Shown here one piece after another: positions 54,601-64,000 of a DNA stretch of 64,000 nucleotides. The notes under the pieces are model-generated. The model saw nothing but the letters and a program-made list of their open reading frames with translations, did no database searches and was not told the origin of the DNA. Within the stretch, counting starts at the first letter, position 1. Every line of letters starts with the position of its first letter. Both the position numbers and the translations under genes were made by a program. Source of the DNA: Epinephelus fuscoguttatus (taxonomy: Eukaryota > Chordata > Actinopteri > Perciformes > Serranidae); assembly GCF_011397635.1 (NCBI RefSeq), contig NC_064760.1, forward strand, positions 27,068,856 to 27,132,855, given 5' to 3'.

Positions 54601-57600
54601 CATTTGGAATTAAAATGTATGTGAACAGCTTAAGACAAGTTTCTTACCAACAGCAAGTGTCATGACCTTGAGTTTCTCCCTGACGACCTTCACCACTCGA
54701 CTCTTCTGCAAGGGAGTGACTCTACAGCAGAGCACAGAGCGGCAGCGCTTCGCCAGATCCACAAACTTGTCCTGCAGGTCTGACGACAGAGCCATGGTCA
54801 GGGTTCGTCCGTCGATCACCAGAGAGATGTCTGGGGTCGTATCCACATTGCGAGGGTCTTCACTGTACCTCCTCACCTCCTCTAGTGTGCAGTCCAAGAT
54901 GGAGGTGCACGCAAGCTGGAAAACAAGATGTGTTTTTTTGCTGATCATTTTTTGTGACACTTTCCAAACCAGAGCTGAAACAAGTAGTTGTGGAAAATGA
55001 CCATTCATTCAACCATTCAGATAATCGATTGATAATTAAAATAATTTTTCAGCTGGTTCCAGCATCTCAAGTGTGAGATCTTTTTAAATTATTTTCCTCA
55101 TACTGTCTGTGCTGGATCAACCTGTGTCTGAGATGCTCCATTTCAGTGCCTGTCTCTTAAAGGCCCTCTCCCAAAAAAGCCCTGTCTGCTCTGATTGGTC
55201 AGCGTTTTTGGATCTTCCACATCGCATCATTGCAGTCTTGACATTACTGTGACAGAAAATACTGGCATTTTTAGTAAGAAAATTCATCAATAAAACACAA
55301 CCAGATAAGTTCCAGTAGGAATATGTTTGAAAATTGGGGAAAATTTTACAACATCAGCAACCAAGATTACATGTTTCCTTGACATTAGCATGTAGCTACA
55401 TGAAACAGTGTATGTCAGCCTGTTTTCATTCACAGGTAGTCTAATACCAACCCTTTGTCATGCTGTTCGGTGTGATATCGACGCCTAAGGCTGCCTTTGA
55501 CCTCTTTATGAGACGCACCAGGGTTTATACTATCTCTAGTGTAAATCCATCCATGGCAATACTTGATGCTGAGAGCAACTGCTGTAGTTTAAAGAGCAAG
55601 AAAGTCCATGTAGGGTGGGAGGAAGCGTAGGGGGATAGATCAAACAAAACCGGACCAGGAGACTGCAGTTCACATCCAGTGTGAAGCAAAACGCCAATGT
55701 TGTTTTAATGTAACTTTATCTAATTTACATATGGTTGTCACACGCTGACATCACTCACATCACAAACGCACTTATTTTAAGCCAAAATACCTTTTTTCTA
55801 AACCTAACCAAGTCGTACTTTAGTCGCCCAAATCTGACTGCGAGCATTCTACAACCTTAATGATGTGTTACAAAATGTTTCAGCTTTGTGTCACCTAGTC
55901 AGGCTAAAGGGTGCCCTGTGTGTCACTATGAGACGCTGAGGGGCGCGGCAAAGCATCGGTATTTAACCACCTGGGAATGAAAACGGGTTCTGTATGTTAT
56001 GTAAACACTTGCAGTGGTGTGTCTGGAGCAGATGACTGAGGTTCTTGCTCGCAGGGATTACTTTTATATACTTTATGTTTACCTTATTATTTGAAACTTT
56101 GGCCACATTTGATGTATTCCAACATTGTAACATTATATGTATGACAGCAGATAAAGAAAATCATAGTAGACCCCTAATATGGTACATGCTGGTGAATGAA
56201 ACAGCACCCTGATGTTGAGTCATGCTCATGATGTCTGACTAAAAGCAGTTACAAGACTCTGGTCGCATCAGACTCATCGTTGTCTGTAAATAACTCCAGT
56301 CTCTTAGCCAAAAGGAGAAGGTTTTTCACCACCGATGAAGTGTTTCATTAGGTGTGGTAAGGTGATGACTGTGTGAGTGCATCCCTCAGATGGTCATCGA
56401 GTTACAGTGGTGAGAAAAAAAAGTTCATTACCAATATGAGCAAAGGGGTATTTCCCCTGAGGGCTGAATATTAGACTGGTAATTAGATATGAAAGCAGTA
56501 GATATTGTATTGGGGGTATTTCACTCCATTCATCATCAATGACTAGTCCCATCTGAGAGGAGCACGGCAGTCCCTTTGTACCAGAAAGCTCCTTGTGTAT
56601 CTGTTAGAGCCGAAGGGTAATTTTGGTCTATTTGAGGCCGGGGATGATTAGACATGGTCAGGTTGTTATGAAGGGCTCCAGCCTGTGCTACTAGATCTTT
56701 AATGACCTCAGAGAAGCAGCACCCACACCTGACACCTTATCTTTCCCAGATGAAAATGTGAGGGTTTGACCTTTAGTTAAAATGTAAAAGTGGTCAAAAA
56801 GGTTTGGCCATTTAAATTGGAGGGAGACAAGCTCACAGGTCCCGAACTTACTGCTTGGGAGACACTTGGCTTGTCCTGAATGACCGTCAAAAAAAGTCTG
56901 TGCTGCCCTTGGAAACAAGCTGTATGTGATATGTGGAATATAAATCATGTCTTGCCTTAATCTGTTTAAAAAGGCCAATGTTCAACCAGAGTTTGTGGTG
57001 CTTGTTGGCTTTTCTTATTTTATTATTTCATTTAATTAATTTCAAAACTTTATTCACCTCCTACTGTGTGGCTCAAATATTTAGCCATGTATTCGTGGGT
57101 GAGAAATATTTTAACATTTTGTATTTTAAAAAAAAAAAAAAAAAGAAAGAAATGGACTTTAAGTTGGGAAGTAGCCCTATTAAATGTGACTTTCATTATA
57201 ATTATTCTCATCAGTTTTGTCCTCTCTTCACACATTTGCTTTATCTCTTAAGCCCTTTGCACATATTCACAGCACATAACACACTCCATTTTATGTCTCT
57301 TTATGCAGATGATATTTTACTTTATTTTCAAAAATCCTGCCAACTCAGTACCAACTTTATTCCAACTATTTGACACGTCTGGTAAGATCTCCTGACGTGA
57401 GATTAACCAGTAAATTAAACCTGTAAAACCTAAAATGAAACCTGATGTTTAAGAGTATACTAAAAAATGATAAAGAGATAGAAGTTTAAAGGAATTGTTC
57501 AACTTTGATGAGATGATCGACACCACTCTCACCTTCATATGCTAAATATGAAGCTAGCAGCCAATTAGCTTATCTTAGCTTAGCATAAAGCCAGGACACA

Positions 57601-60600
57601 GCTACCCTGGTTCTGTCCAGAGGTTGCAAATTCACCTACACGCACATCTGAGCTCACTAATTAATTTACTGTGTGTGTGAAATGTGTAAAAACATGGGGG
57701 TAATGTGGCTGACTATGGACCAAATCACTGTGATGTAACACCAACAATTACTTCTAGGTAGACAACTGGCAAATTATGGAGATATGTGAAACTGGCTGAC
57801 TTGTTTATTTCTGTTGTCATTTTCAGCCATAACTGCAACAATATTAATGTTATACTGTATAAACTGTAATGTAAAATAATGTATATATAAACACGGTGTT
57901 TGACTTATTCGACATTTCTGCAGTGCTTATCTAATGTAGTGTGTCGCTAATATACTGACACAGAAGCTAAGCAATGTAGCCTACTGTGGTTGATGGGGGC
58001 TGCAGCGAAACGTATTTTAGCCACCTGGAAAAATCAGTATCTGTTTAAGTGTGCTGTATTTGAATTCTTTTTTCATCTTTCCCTTACACACTTACTAACC
58101 GAGACAGCAGTAGACCAGCAACTCTGGTGTTCTGCGAAGTAAAATTAGTGTTTTTGTCAGTGGAGTCTGATGGCTTTGAGATAAGGCTTCAGTTCCCAGT
58201 CGGAAAGGGCTTTCTGACAGCAAGGTAAAGTGGTGAAAATATTCTAAATATAGCCGGCCTTTAATAGGTGGCTAAAAACTAACCAACCGAAGAAGCGTTT
58301 GCTCAACACCAGTTTGTGTCGCAAAGGTTTTCTACATCAGTTAATATAAACAAAAGACTGTGATTCAGTCTTTGTTTTTGGACTAACTTCCTGGATCTTC
58401 TGCTTTTTGCCTGGCAACTACTGGTAGGCAGATTTAGTTGGCCTACCTCTGGATAAAGCCAATTTAGTTGTTTCCCCTTGTCTTCCAGTCTTTATTCTAA
58501 GCTAACTGGTTTATTGAGCTGATTTTCCAAAATGTTGCTTTAATGGTACGCCATGCAGGAATTGTCAGTTACTGTTTGTTACAGTATCAGTAGAGAAAGG
58601 AAGCTGAAGACAACTGAAGATTCACTCTCATATTGGAAGGAGCTTTGTCCACTTGGTGCTTTGCCACGCTATATTTGCATTTTTTTTTCTCGGCGTTTTT
58701 TTTTGTGTCTGTGATTTTTGTAGCCTTTGCTTGGAAACATGTAGCTTGTGGTCAGGTGCCTGGTTGCCACCTTTTTTTTAAAGTCTTGACCTCACCTGCG
58801 CACTCTGTGGGTATATGTCCAGAAATGTCCCAAACATAGCAAAATAAAATAAAATAAGAGAACACAGGCAAAGGGCAGATTCTCTGCAGATAAATACTGC
58901 ACCACACACTTCTAGTGGTTCATAAGTGACAATTGTGAGGGATTACTTTTGTATGAATGCATTATTTTGTTGGTTTTTGTTGTTTGTTTTTTTTTTCAAA
59001 AATCTGTATAGTCTGCCTTTAAGTACATTAACATTTTTATTTTATGTGTGATTTACTAAAACACTTCTAATTGTGGTGTAAGAAATGAATCAGAGATGTA
59101 TGACCGTTTATCATCTCAAATAAGCAGTAAAGTAAAGCAGCTCGAGTCAAACAGCCAACCCTCAGTGAGGCAGACGGCGGCCTCCTCACCTTGTTTTTGC
59201 AGCTCATGTTAATCACCAGGTCTTCCTCTTCCAGTAGCCTGCAGGCATAGCCAATGTTGACAGCTGTCTCCGGCTTGTCACCAGTCAGCACCCACACCTG
59301 GATCCCTGCCTCCCGCAGTGCCACGATGGTGTCTGGGACACTCTCCTGCAGATGGTCCTCAATGCCCGTCGCCCCTGCAGGAGGACATACAACCAAAGCC
59401 AGGCATGATGCAAACACAGAACTTATCACACAGATACACAGTATGTTAATAATGATGGATGTGTGTTTGGGTGATGTATGTTACCTAGCAGGGAGAGGTC
59501 TGTCTCTAGCTGCACAGCAGAGTCCATAACAAGCTCCTCTCTGTTGTCTATAGCAGCCAGAGCTCTCCGTCTGTTCACTGACCAGCTTTCATACGCCTTG
59601 TCACTCACAATCTGCAGCACACACAGAAAAAAAGGATGAGACAGAGCTCCTCTAGTATCAGAAAATTATGCTGGTGAATATTAATATATTTGATTGTGAA
59701 CCTTCTTTGTAAAGCAAAGTGTACGCAGCCCCTCTTTAGCATAGCAGTCGAGGTGATGCTGAGTATCTGCTGCTATATTCCTCTGCTTCTTACTGAGATG
59801 CTCTGAAAATAATATCACAGATACATTTCTATATGTTTATTTTGGTTTATGAAAGTACCCAGGGTATCACAGATATCTCACATTTAATAAATGTGTGTAT
59901 GCACTCTCCCCTGCACATACCTGCGTACGGTGTACCAAGTAACTCCATGATGGCGTAGTCTGCACCTTTAGTGTACAACACATTCTCTTTGGTGATTGGG
60001 TGTCGCACTAAAATAGACATTCTCTTCCTGTTGGAGTCAAAGGTCAAGGTGTCCAGCACCTCAAAAACCAGGTCCTCCCCGGACGGGAGCCTCACCGTCA
60101 CGCTGTCAGGGGTGCGGGCCAGCAGGATGAAGCCATATGCCTTGGCTGCGTACACCAGGGCTGCCTCATCTGGACTCTCTGCCTCATAGCTCAGATCATC
60201 TAAGGTCGTTCCAGGCTTGTCGCACTGGGATGGAGCGTGGAGTGAACATGTTTGGAGCCCATTGGTGTCTCCAGACTCCTCTTTTTTAGCTGGGGGGTTA
60301 AAATGGTCTTCCTCTACAACTGAGTCCTCTGAGAAGGTGCGATTTCTCTTGGGCTCATGCTGCCAGGAGGTGAAAACATTTTTCACCAGGTCGGAAAAAG
60401 TACCCAATGGGTTGTTTGTCTGACTGGAGCAGGAAAACCCACTCACCTGAAAAGGTAATGCAAGGAAAATACAGTGTTATATAGTCTTTTACGTCACCAT
60501 ATTGCCCAAACACCCATATGGTGCCAACGCACTCTTAAAACCTTGTCATCCATTTCCACTCTGTTTCTTTTTGTGCTTTTACCTTTAATTACAAACTCAA

Positions 60601-61216
60601 GGGAAAACCCACGTATTTCTCCCATCTGTCAGACCTGAGACAGCACAGAGCAGCGAGTACTAAAATTAATAAAGGCAACCCTGATTGCCCTTGCAAATCT
60701 CCCTTTACTATGTGGCTAATTTAGCGAGGGCTTTACAACCGGGGCCTTAAAGATGAGAGAAAATGAGTACTGACCACTGATGAGAGAGCAGAAACTTTAA
60801 GCTAAACAATTGAACAGAACTTTCAAAATTAAACTAAATCTTTGAGGTTAATAGGAAGAGTTTAAACTTAATTGTTATGTGTGTTACTGATTAAATTGTG
60901 GAGCTTTCACTGCAGCACTGCAGCCAAATGGCTGGGCACTATATTAAGTAATGAATGAGACAGTTAATGGATTCTCCATAATGTTTTCTACAAGAAAAGT
61001 TTTCCATTTTTTATAAGTTTACACACTGAGAGTTTCAAGAGAACACATCCTTCGTCCATCTTTCCTCTCCTGACTGTGCCCTCCATCACTACATCCAATC
61101 CACAGTGGCAGTAAACTGAGCGCTCACCCTCTGTCTCTGAGCTGTTGCCATGGAAACCACCACCGTGTTGCAAATGGCGAGACCCAGAAAAAAGTCCAGG
61201 TAAGGATCTGTCTTCC

Positions 61217-61258
<42 letters not shown>

Positions 61259-63898
61259 CTGCCCTGCTAATCTGTTGAAGCAGCTTCCTGTCTGGAATCA
61301 CCTCAGTTTCCTGTTGGAGTAAAAGTTAATCAGTTTTTTAATTAAAAGCTCATGTTGATAAATTGTTTCTTGCTTACACTCAGCTTTCACTGTTTTGACA
61401 TGACAGGATTGGAAAAACGTTTTGAGCCTTTAACCTTTTCATCCAGTTTTATTTGCTCATGTAGGAGGAAAGATTACAGGAAGGACAAAAGGACAGAGGG
61501 AAGGTAGGAAGTTTTCATTTACACACACACACATTCTGCTCTATTAGAGACCCAGCGTGAGGAAATCCAAAGATGGGCTCTGTGTTGCCTTGCTGGAAGA
61601 AACACAAGACTTTTTTCTGTCTCAGCCTGTATCTCCAGGCCTCTGCTCTTTGCCCCGTCGACAAAAATAGACACAGAGCTACTGTACTGTATATCAAGAC
61701 GCCGATGACTAATCTATAGTGCACGTTTACAGTTTATGTGACATCGGTAGTCTGTGCCAAATGGTGCCCAGCATGACCATATGTCCCGTCACAGACACAG
61801 GGGCAACTTTGAGCCAAAATGGATGTGCTTATCACTGACACCTAGCAGCTCGGCCATCTGCAGCGGGGACTGGGACCGTGAGGCCTTTTGACTCAAGGAT
61901 AGGTGAGATTTGGGTAAACAAATGACAGTTTGAGGTCTTTTGAGTTTGTATGTAGACATGGGACTGCATTTTTAAAGTGGTTATAGGTTAAAAGTAAAAA
62001 TTTCTTGAGCTTAGAAACGTGTATAGATGCTAATTATCGAATTAGACAGCAAATGTAATTAAAAGAAGTGGAATAAGTGTTGAGACCTTCGGGGTTCTGG
62101 GACTCAGAATTTCCAAGGACCTTAACCAAGGATGTAGGTTTTGTATCAATGCTGAGGGGGACACATATGAAATAGGGAGTTTGGGCCCTTTTTGAACATC
62201 TAACTGCATTCTGGTGAATTTTTCTGAGTCAGTTTTTGATTTTTCTGCATCAATTTATGGTTGAAATGTCTTTAATTTTGTCAAATAAAAGTCCTCTGCT
62301 ACAAACGTGCATGTTCTAAACACTGAAAGGGGTGTGTCCCCTGCGTCCCACCCAAAATCTACACCTATGACCTCAACAAACAACATCAACCACCAATAGG
62401 AAAAAGCCCCAGCAGAGGATGTACTTCCTGTGCCAGCTCAGGAAGTTCAACCTGCCTCAGGAGCTGCTGATCCAGCGTGATTGTGAATGGTTGTCTGTCT
62501 CTATGTGTCAGCCCTGTGATAGTCTGGTGTCCAGGGTGTACCCCGCCTCTCGCCCAATGTCAGCTGGGACAGGCCCCAGTCCCCGGTGCCCCCCAACAAG
62601 ATAAGCGGTTACAGAAAATGAATGAATAAACTGCAAATTATGTCTCAATACTAAGCACCCTTGTGTCAATACAATATTGCCACATAAAATATCACAGTAC
62701 TATGCTGTATTGATTTTTCCCCCTACCTCTACTGTATATACTGTCATATCCACCTACCTCATGTAAATAAAGCAACCTGTTTCATAATCGTTCTATATTT
62801 ATTCCAGCACCCTTTCCAGTCTGCACCCTTAACCATGCTGGCGTGGCATATCTGCTATATCTGTACATAGTAGTCAAATCTTTACAGCAGTCTGTTTATG
62901 TTTACCTTGTTCAGCCTTGTTTTGAGCTTGTGTGTCTTTTCTGTGTATGTCTATTAATAGTTAAACGAAGAATCCTTGTACATGTACACATACTTGGCCA
63001 ATGCAGCTGATTTATATATAGAAAATACTTCCGCTACAGTATTGTAATAATTTTATCTATTCATATAATAATGACTGAAACTGAATCTACCAAATTATAA
63101 CTAATATTTTTTTATCATAATGATCTTGTCAGCCTTGTGATAGACTGGATAGACTGGCATGCTTTAATAAGCTCCAGTTCTTTGTCACAGTGAGCGGGAT
63201 AACTGGTTTAATAGATGGATGGATAGATAAAGTTACATTTCCATACTGATAAATACATCCATAAGAATGCCTCTGTGGTAAGACACCATCTAAACTCAAT
63301 ATAAGGACATTATATTTCATTTCTCTTTACATTAGTACCAGACAGGACGTCTCAGAAGCTGTCCCATCTTCCTAATTTGAGCTTGATTGTAGTGGGCCGG
63401 TTCACATTGTATAAAATGCACTGTCATGTTTGATTTTGAGCCATTTGTTTGTGCTACTCAGTTGTGATTATAACTGCAAGGACACTTGTTAATCAAGAAG
63501 AATGAGTCTAATTTGTGGGCCCCTCCGGGTGGCCTTGAGTCAACTACCTGACTTCACCTCCTGCAGGAGTAAACAAAATGCTGACAACCATTTTCCCCAC
63601 TGTGGCTCCCTGCAACCCGGCATTATATATCAAGACAGACAAAACCCATAACCCCTCCCCACTCTATCTGCCTCTATCTGACTGAGCGATCATCTTACCA
63701 GCGGACTGCTGAAGGCCACATTGCTCTGGGCATTTCCCATGACCTTGCTCTTGCGTCGGTTGTCATGGTGATGGCACTTGTCTTTTGGCTCGGTGTCTTC
63801 AGTATCCAGGGACCATCCAGTCTGTCGGGGTCGTGGCTGCTGGTTGAAGATAACCTCCTCGTCGGACTCTGGTTCATCAAGGACAGCTAGGCGGATGG
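48696..63898 (-). CDS. atp10d: Class-5 P4-ATPase phospholipid flippase, ATP10 family (partial, N-terminus off window)
   Basis: P4-ATPase that flips phosphatidylcholine or glucosylceramide to the cytosolic leaflet (family knowledge). Exons: 63898-63699, 61310-61128, 60446-59921, 59802-59702, 59611-59485, 59374-59190, 54915-54648, 52486-52410, 52326-52201, 52120-51920, 51819-51739, 51594-51490, 51212-51025, 48981-48696 (TGA); all phases agree, giving about 883 residues of a protein near 1400. Visible: [123 protein letters not shown], then the last six membrane segments. The DKTGT aspartate lies upstream of the window. The last membrane segments and tail ([26 protein letters not shown]) look most like ATP10D, but [13 protein letters not shown] and human 5q synteny suggest ATP10B; the symbol is tentative. 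A 13-serine run lies in exon 61310-61128. Confidence 0.93.
49303..49807 (+). mobile_element. Non-autonomous element with minisatellite core, copy C (~500 bp)
   Basis: It starts GGGTGGATTATGAGACAATG then GGGCCCCTGGGCACAGATAT and GGCCCCACCACCTCTCC, has a short core with GTGTCTTTGTAATTATTTTG, and ends GGCCCCTGGGCCTGTGCCC then TAATCCATCCATGGGTGGAC. The ends GGTGGATTA... and ...TAATCCATCC form short inverted termini. Located in the last atp10 intron (48982-51024). Confidence 0.8.
49808..50251. repeat. Teleost interspersed repeat (TACTTCAGTAAAAGTA type)
   Basis: The left part CTTGTACTTCAGTAAAAGTA and the right part CTTAAGTGCAGTACTTGAGG...TAGTTACTTTTCACCAC are hallmarks of a widespread fish repeat. 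Inner blocks TTTTACTTGAGTAAAAATAC and GTCCCATTTCGG fit too. It directly abuts copy C. The class is uncertain (probably a non-autonomous DNA element). Confidence 0.65.
52677..53318. mobile_element. MITE-like element in atp10 intron (52487-54647)
   Basis: The left end TTAAAGGGCCAGTGTGTAAA is mirrored by TTACACACTGGCCTTTTAA at the right, giving terminal inverted repeats of about 19 bp. The body is non-coding, about 640 bp, with GCCGCCATCTTGGATGGG and ATGGCGGCGCAAGATGG. The tip GGYCWRTGTGTAA resembles family 1 (9.24 kb), so the two may be related. Confidence 0.75.
53611..54337. mobile_element. MITE, family 2 copy 2, in atp10 intron
   Basis: The left end GGTCTTTTTCCACAGCGGAC plus ATTTTAACCTG is mirrored by CATGTCAAAATGTCTGCTGT plus GAAAAAGGCTC. 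The termini match the 356-bp copy at 17.49-17.85 kb, but the interior is longer, about 727 bp in total. Confidence 0.7.
55418..55988. mobile_element. Candidate inverted-repeat element in atp10 intron
   Basis: The left end CCTGTTTTCATTCACAGGTA is mirrored by ACCACCTGGGAATGAAAACG plus GG at the right; further in, CTTTATGAGACGCACCAGGG and CACTATGAGACGCTGAGGGG are related blocks. The arms are imperfect and the boundaries approximate. About 570 bp, non-coding. Confidence 0.55.
57170..57370 (+). pseudogene. LINE reverse-transcriptase remnant (YADD motif)
   Basis: Within an open plus frame the peptide [12 protein letters not shown] appears at about 57298-57334, the catalytic core of non-LTR reverse transcriptases, best fitting L1-like elements. 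Upstream, [13 protein letters not shown] resembles the CPLSPLLF block. The poly(A)-like tract before it and the absence of flanking RT domains make this a short dead fragment, not a host gene. Confidence 0.6.
57486..58543. mobile_element. Teleost MITE (TTAGCTTAGCATAAAG type) in atp10 intron
   Basis: The left end TTTAAAGGAATTGTTCAACT is loosely mirrored by TTTTCCAAAATGTTGCTTTAA at the right. Hallmark internal phrases are GCTTATCTTAGCTTAGCATA, CCTGGTTCTGTCCAGAGG and GAGCTCACTAATTAATTT, seen throughout percomorph genomes. About 1.06 kb; the middle may include a second insertion. Confidence 0.7.
61218..61256 (-). repeat. Coding AGC repeat (poly-serine) in the atp10 gene
   Basis: Thirteen uninterrupted GCT units on plus read as AGC on minus, encoding 13 serines between RAE and RKTD in the exon 61310-61128, just before the conserved [14 protein letters not shown] block. 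All codons are identical, so this is a young, slippage-prone coding microsatellite. Confidence 0.95.
62130..62369. mobile_element. Small MITE-like element (~240 bp)
   Basis: The left arm GGATGTAGGTTTTGTATCAA plus TGCTGAGGGGGACACAT is mirrored by GTGTGTCCCCTGCGTCCCAC plus CCAAAATCTACACC at the right, so the arms are about 35 bp with mismatches. Non-coding, within the atp10 intron. Confidence 0.65.
62400..62475 (+). pseudogene. LINE reverse-transcriptase C-terminal fragment
   Basis: The plus-strand translation [20 protein letters not shown] matches the conserved QRLYFLRKLRxFxLxxxLL block after the RT domain of teleost non-LTR retrotransposons. Only about 75 bp are left; it runs straight into a SINE-type tail. 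Confidence 0.6.
62476..62628 (+). mobile_element. Composite SINE tail fragment
   Basis: Matches the 3' half of the 12.25-kb element: GTCTGTCTCTATGTGTCAGC, CCAGGGTGTACCCCGCCTCT and CAGCTGGGACAGGC, ending GATAAGCGGTTACAGAAAAT plus GAATGAAT. The tRNA-like head is missing. Confidence 0.8.
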
Positions 63899-64000
63899 CT
63901 GCAAATCCCAAAAAACATGTTGATACGTACAGCATGTACCATATATTATGTTCTTTATGTCAGGTCAAGTCATGTTCAAATACAGAGCCTTTAACCACAC

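Larger units (their letters stand above)
54916..59189 (-). other. Large atp10 intron with repeat remnants
   Basis: A 4.3-kb intron separating the exon with the TGDK motif from the exon encoding the RSVLCC block. It holds three candidate repeats (55418-55988, 57170-57370 and 57486-58543, listed separately) and AT-rich sequence. No conserved exon was found inside; the flanking exons join in phase without one. Confidence 0.7.
61311..63698 (-). other. atp10 intron with repeats
   Basis: A 2.4-kb intron between exons 63898-63699 and 61310-61128. It contains a small inverted-repeat element (62130-62369), a LINE fragment with SINE tail (62400-62628) and AT-rich sequence. Nothing else recognised. Confidence 0.7.

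Noticed and set aside
56933-57373. 146-codon open frame as a host gene
   Set aside because: Only the LINE YADD motif is recognisable; there is a poly(A)-like tract and no splice signals or conserved flanks.

Overview
The window is vertebrate nuclear DNA, almost certainly from a ray-finned (teleost, probably percomorph) fish. Five multi-exon genes with GT/AG introns encode proteins closely matching human ones. Introns and intergenic DNA are AT-rich and carry tRNA-derived SINEs, LINE remnants and many short inverted-repeat elements of teleost type. I see no operon, CRISPR array, bacterial or viral gene, and no stand-alone tRNA or rRNA gene.

Layout, left to right. (1) 13-1685, plus: last four coding exons of the PP2A catalytic subunit (ppp2ca or ppp2cb), poly(A) signal at 2349. 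(2) 6393-13089, plus: complete sfxn1, the mitochondrial serine carrier, 10 coding exons, 322 aa, with a probable long 3' UTR to about 16.74 kb. (3) 36140-18954, minus: complete atp7a, a Cu(I)-transporting P1B-ATPase, 22 coding exons plus a 5' UTR exon, 1516 aa, six copper-binding HMA domains; its 3' end lies tail to tail with sfxn1. (4) 42795-45171, plus: complete fbxl21, a cryptochrome-targeting F-box/LRR protein, 4 coding exons, 432 aa, with two long hairpin MITEs in the probable 3' UTR. (5) 63898-48696, minus: C-terminal 14 coding exons of a class-5 P4-ATPase flippase (atp10d or atp10b), continuing beyond the right edge. Exon sums for all complete genes are divisible by three and reading phase is kept at every junction, which supports the models.

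The genes do not form a pathway. PPP2CA, SFXN1, FBXL21 and ATP10B are on human chromosome 5q, while ATP7A is on X and ATP10D on 4, so the block looks like a teleost mixture of ancestral segments. The less ordinary content is in the accessory DNA: about sixteen candidate inverted-repeat elements in several families, some in UTRs; a three-copy family whose size varies with a minisatellite core; an 800-bp intronic minisatellite; a 13-residue serine run in the flippase; and an ATP7A C-terminus that keeps the dileucine endocytosis signal but lacks the mammalian PDZ ligand. I found nothing that amounts to a new biological system.
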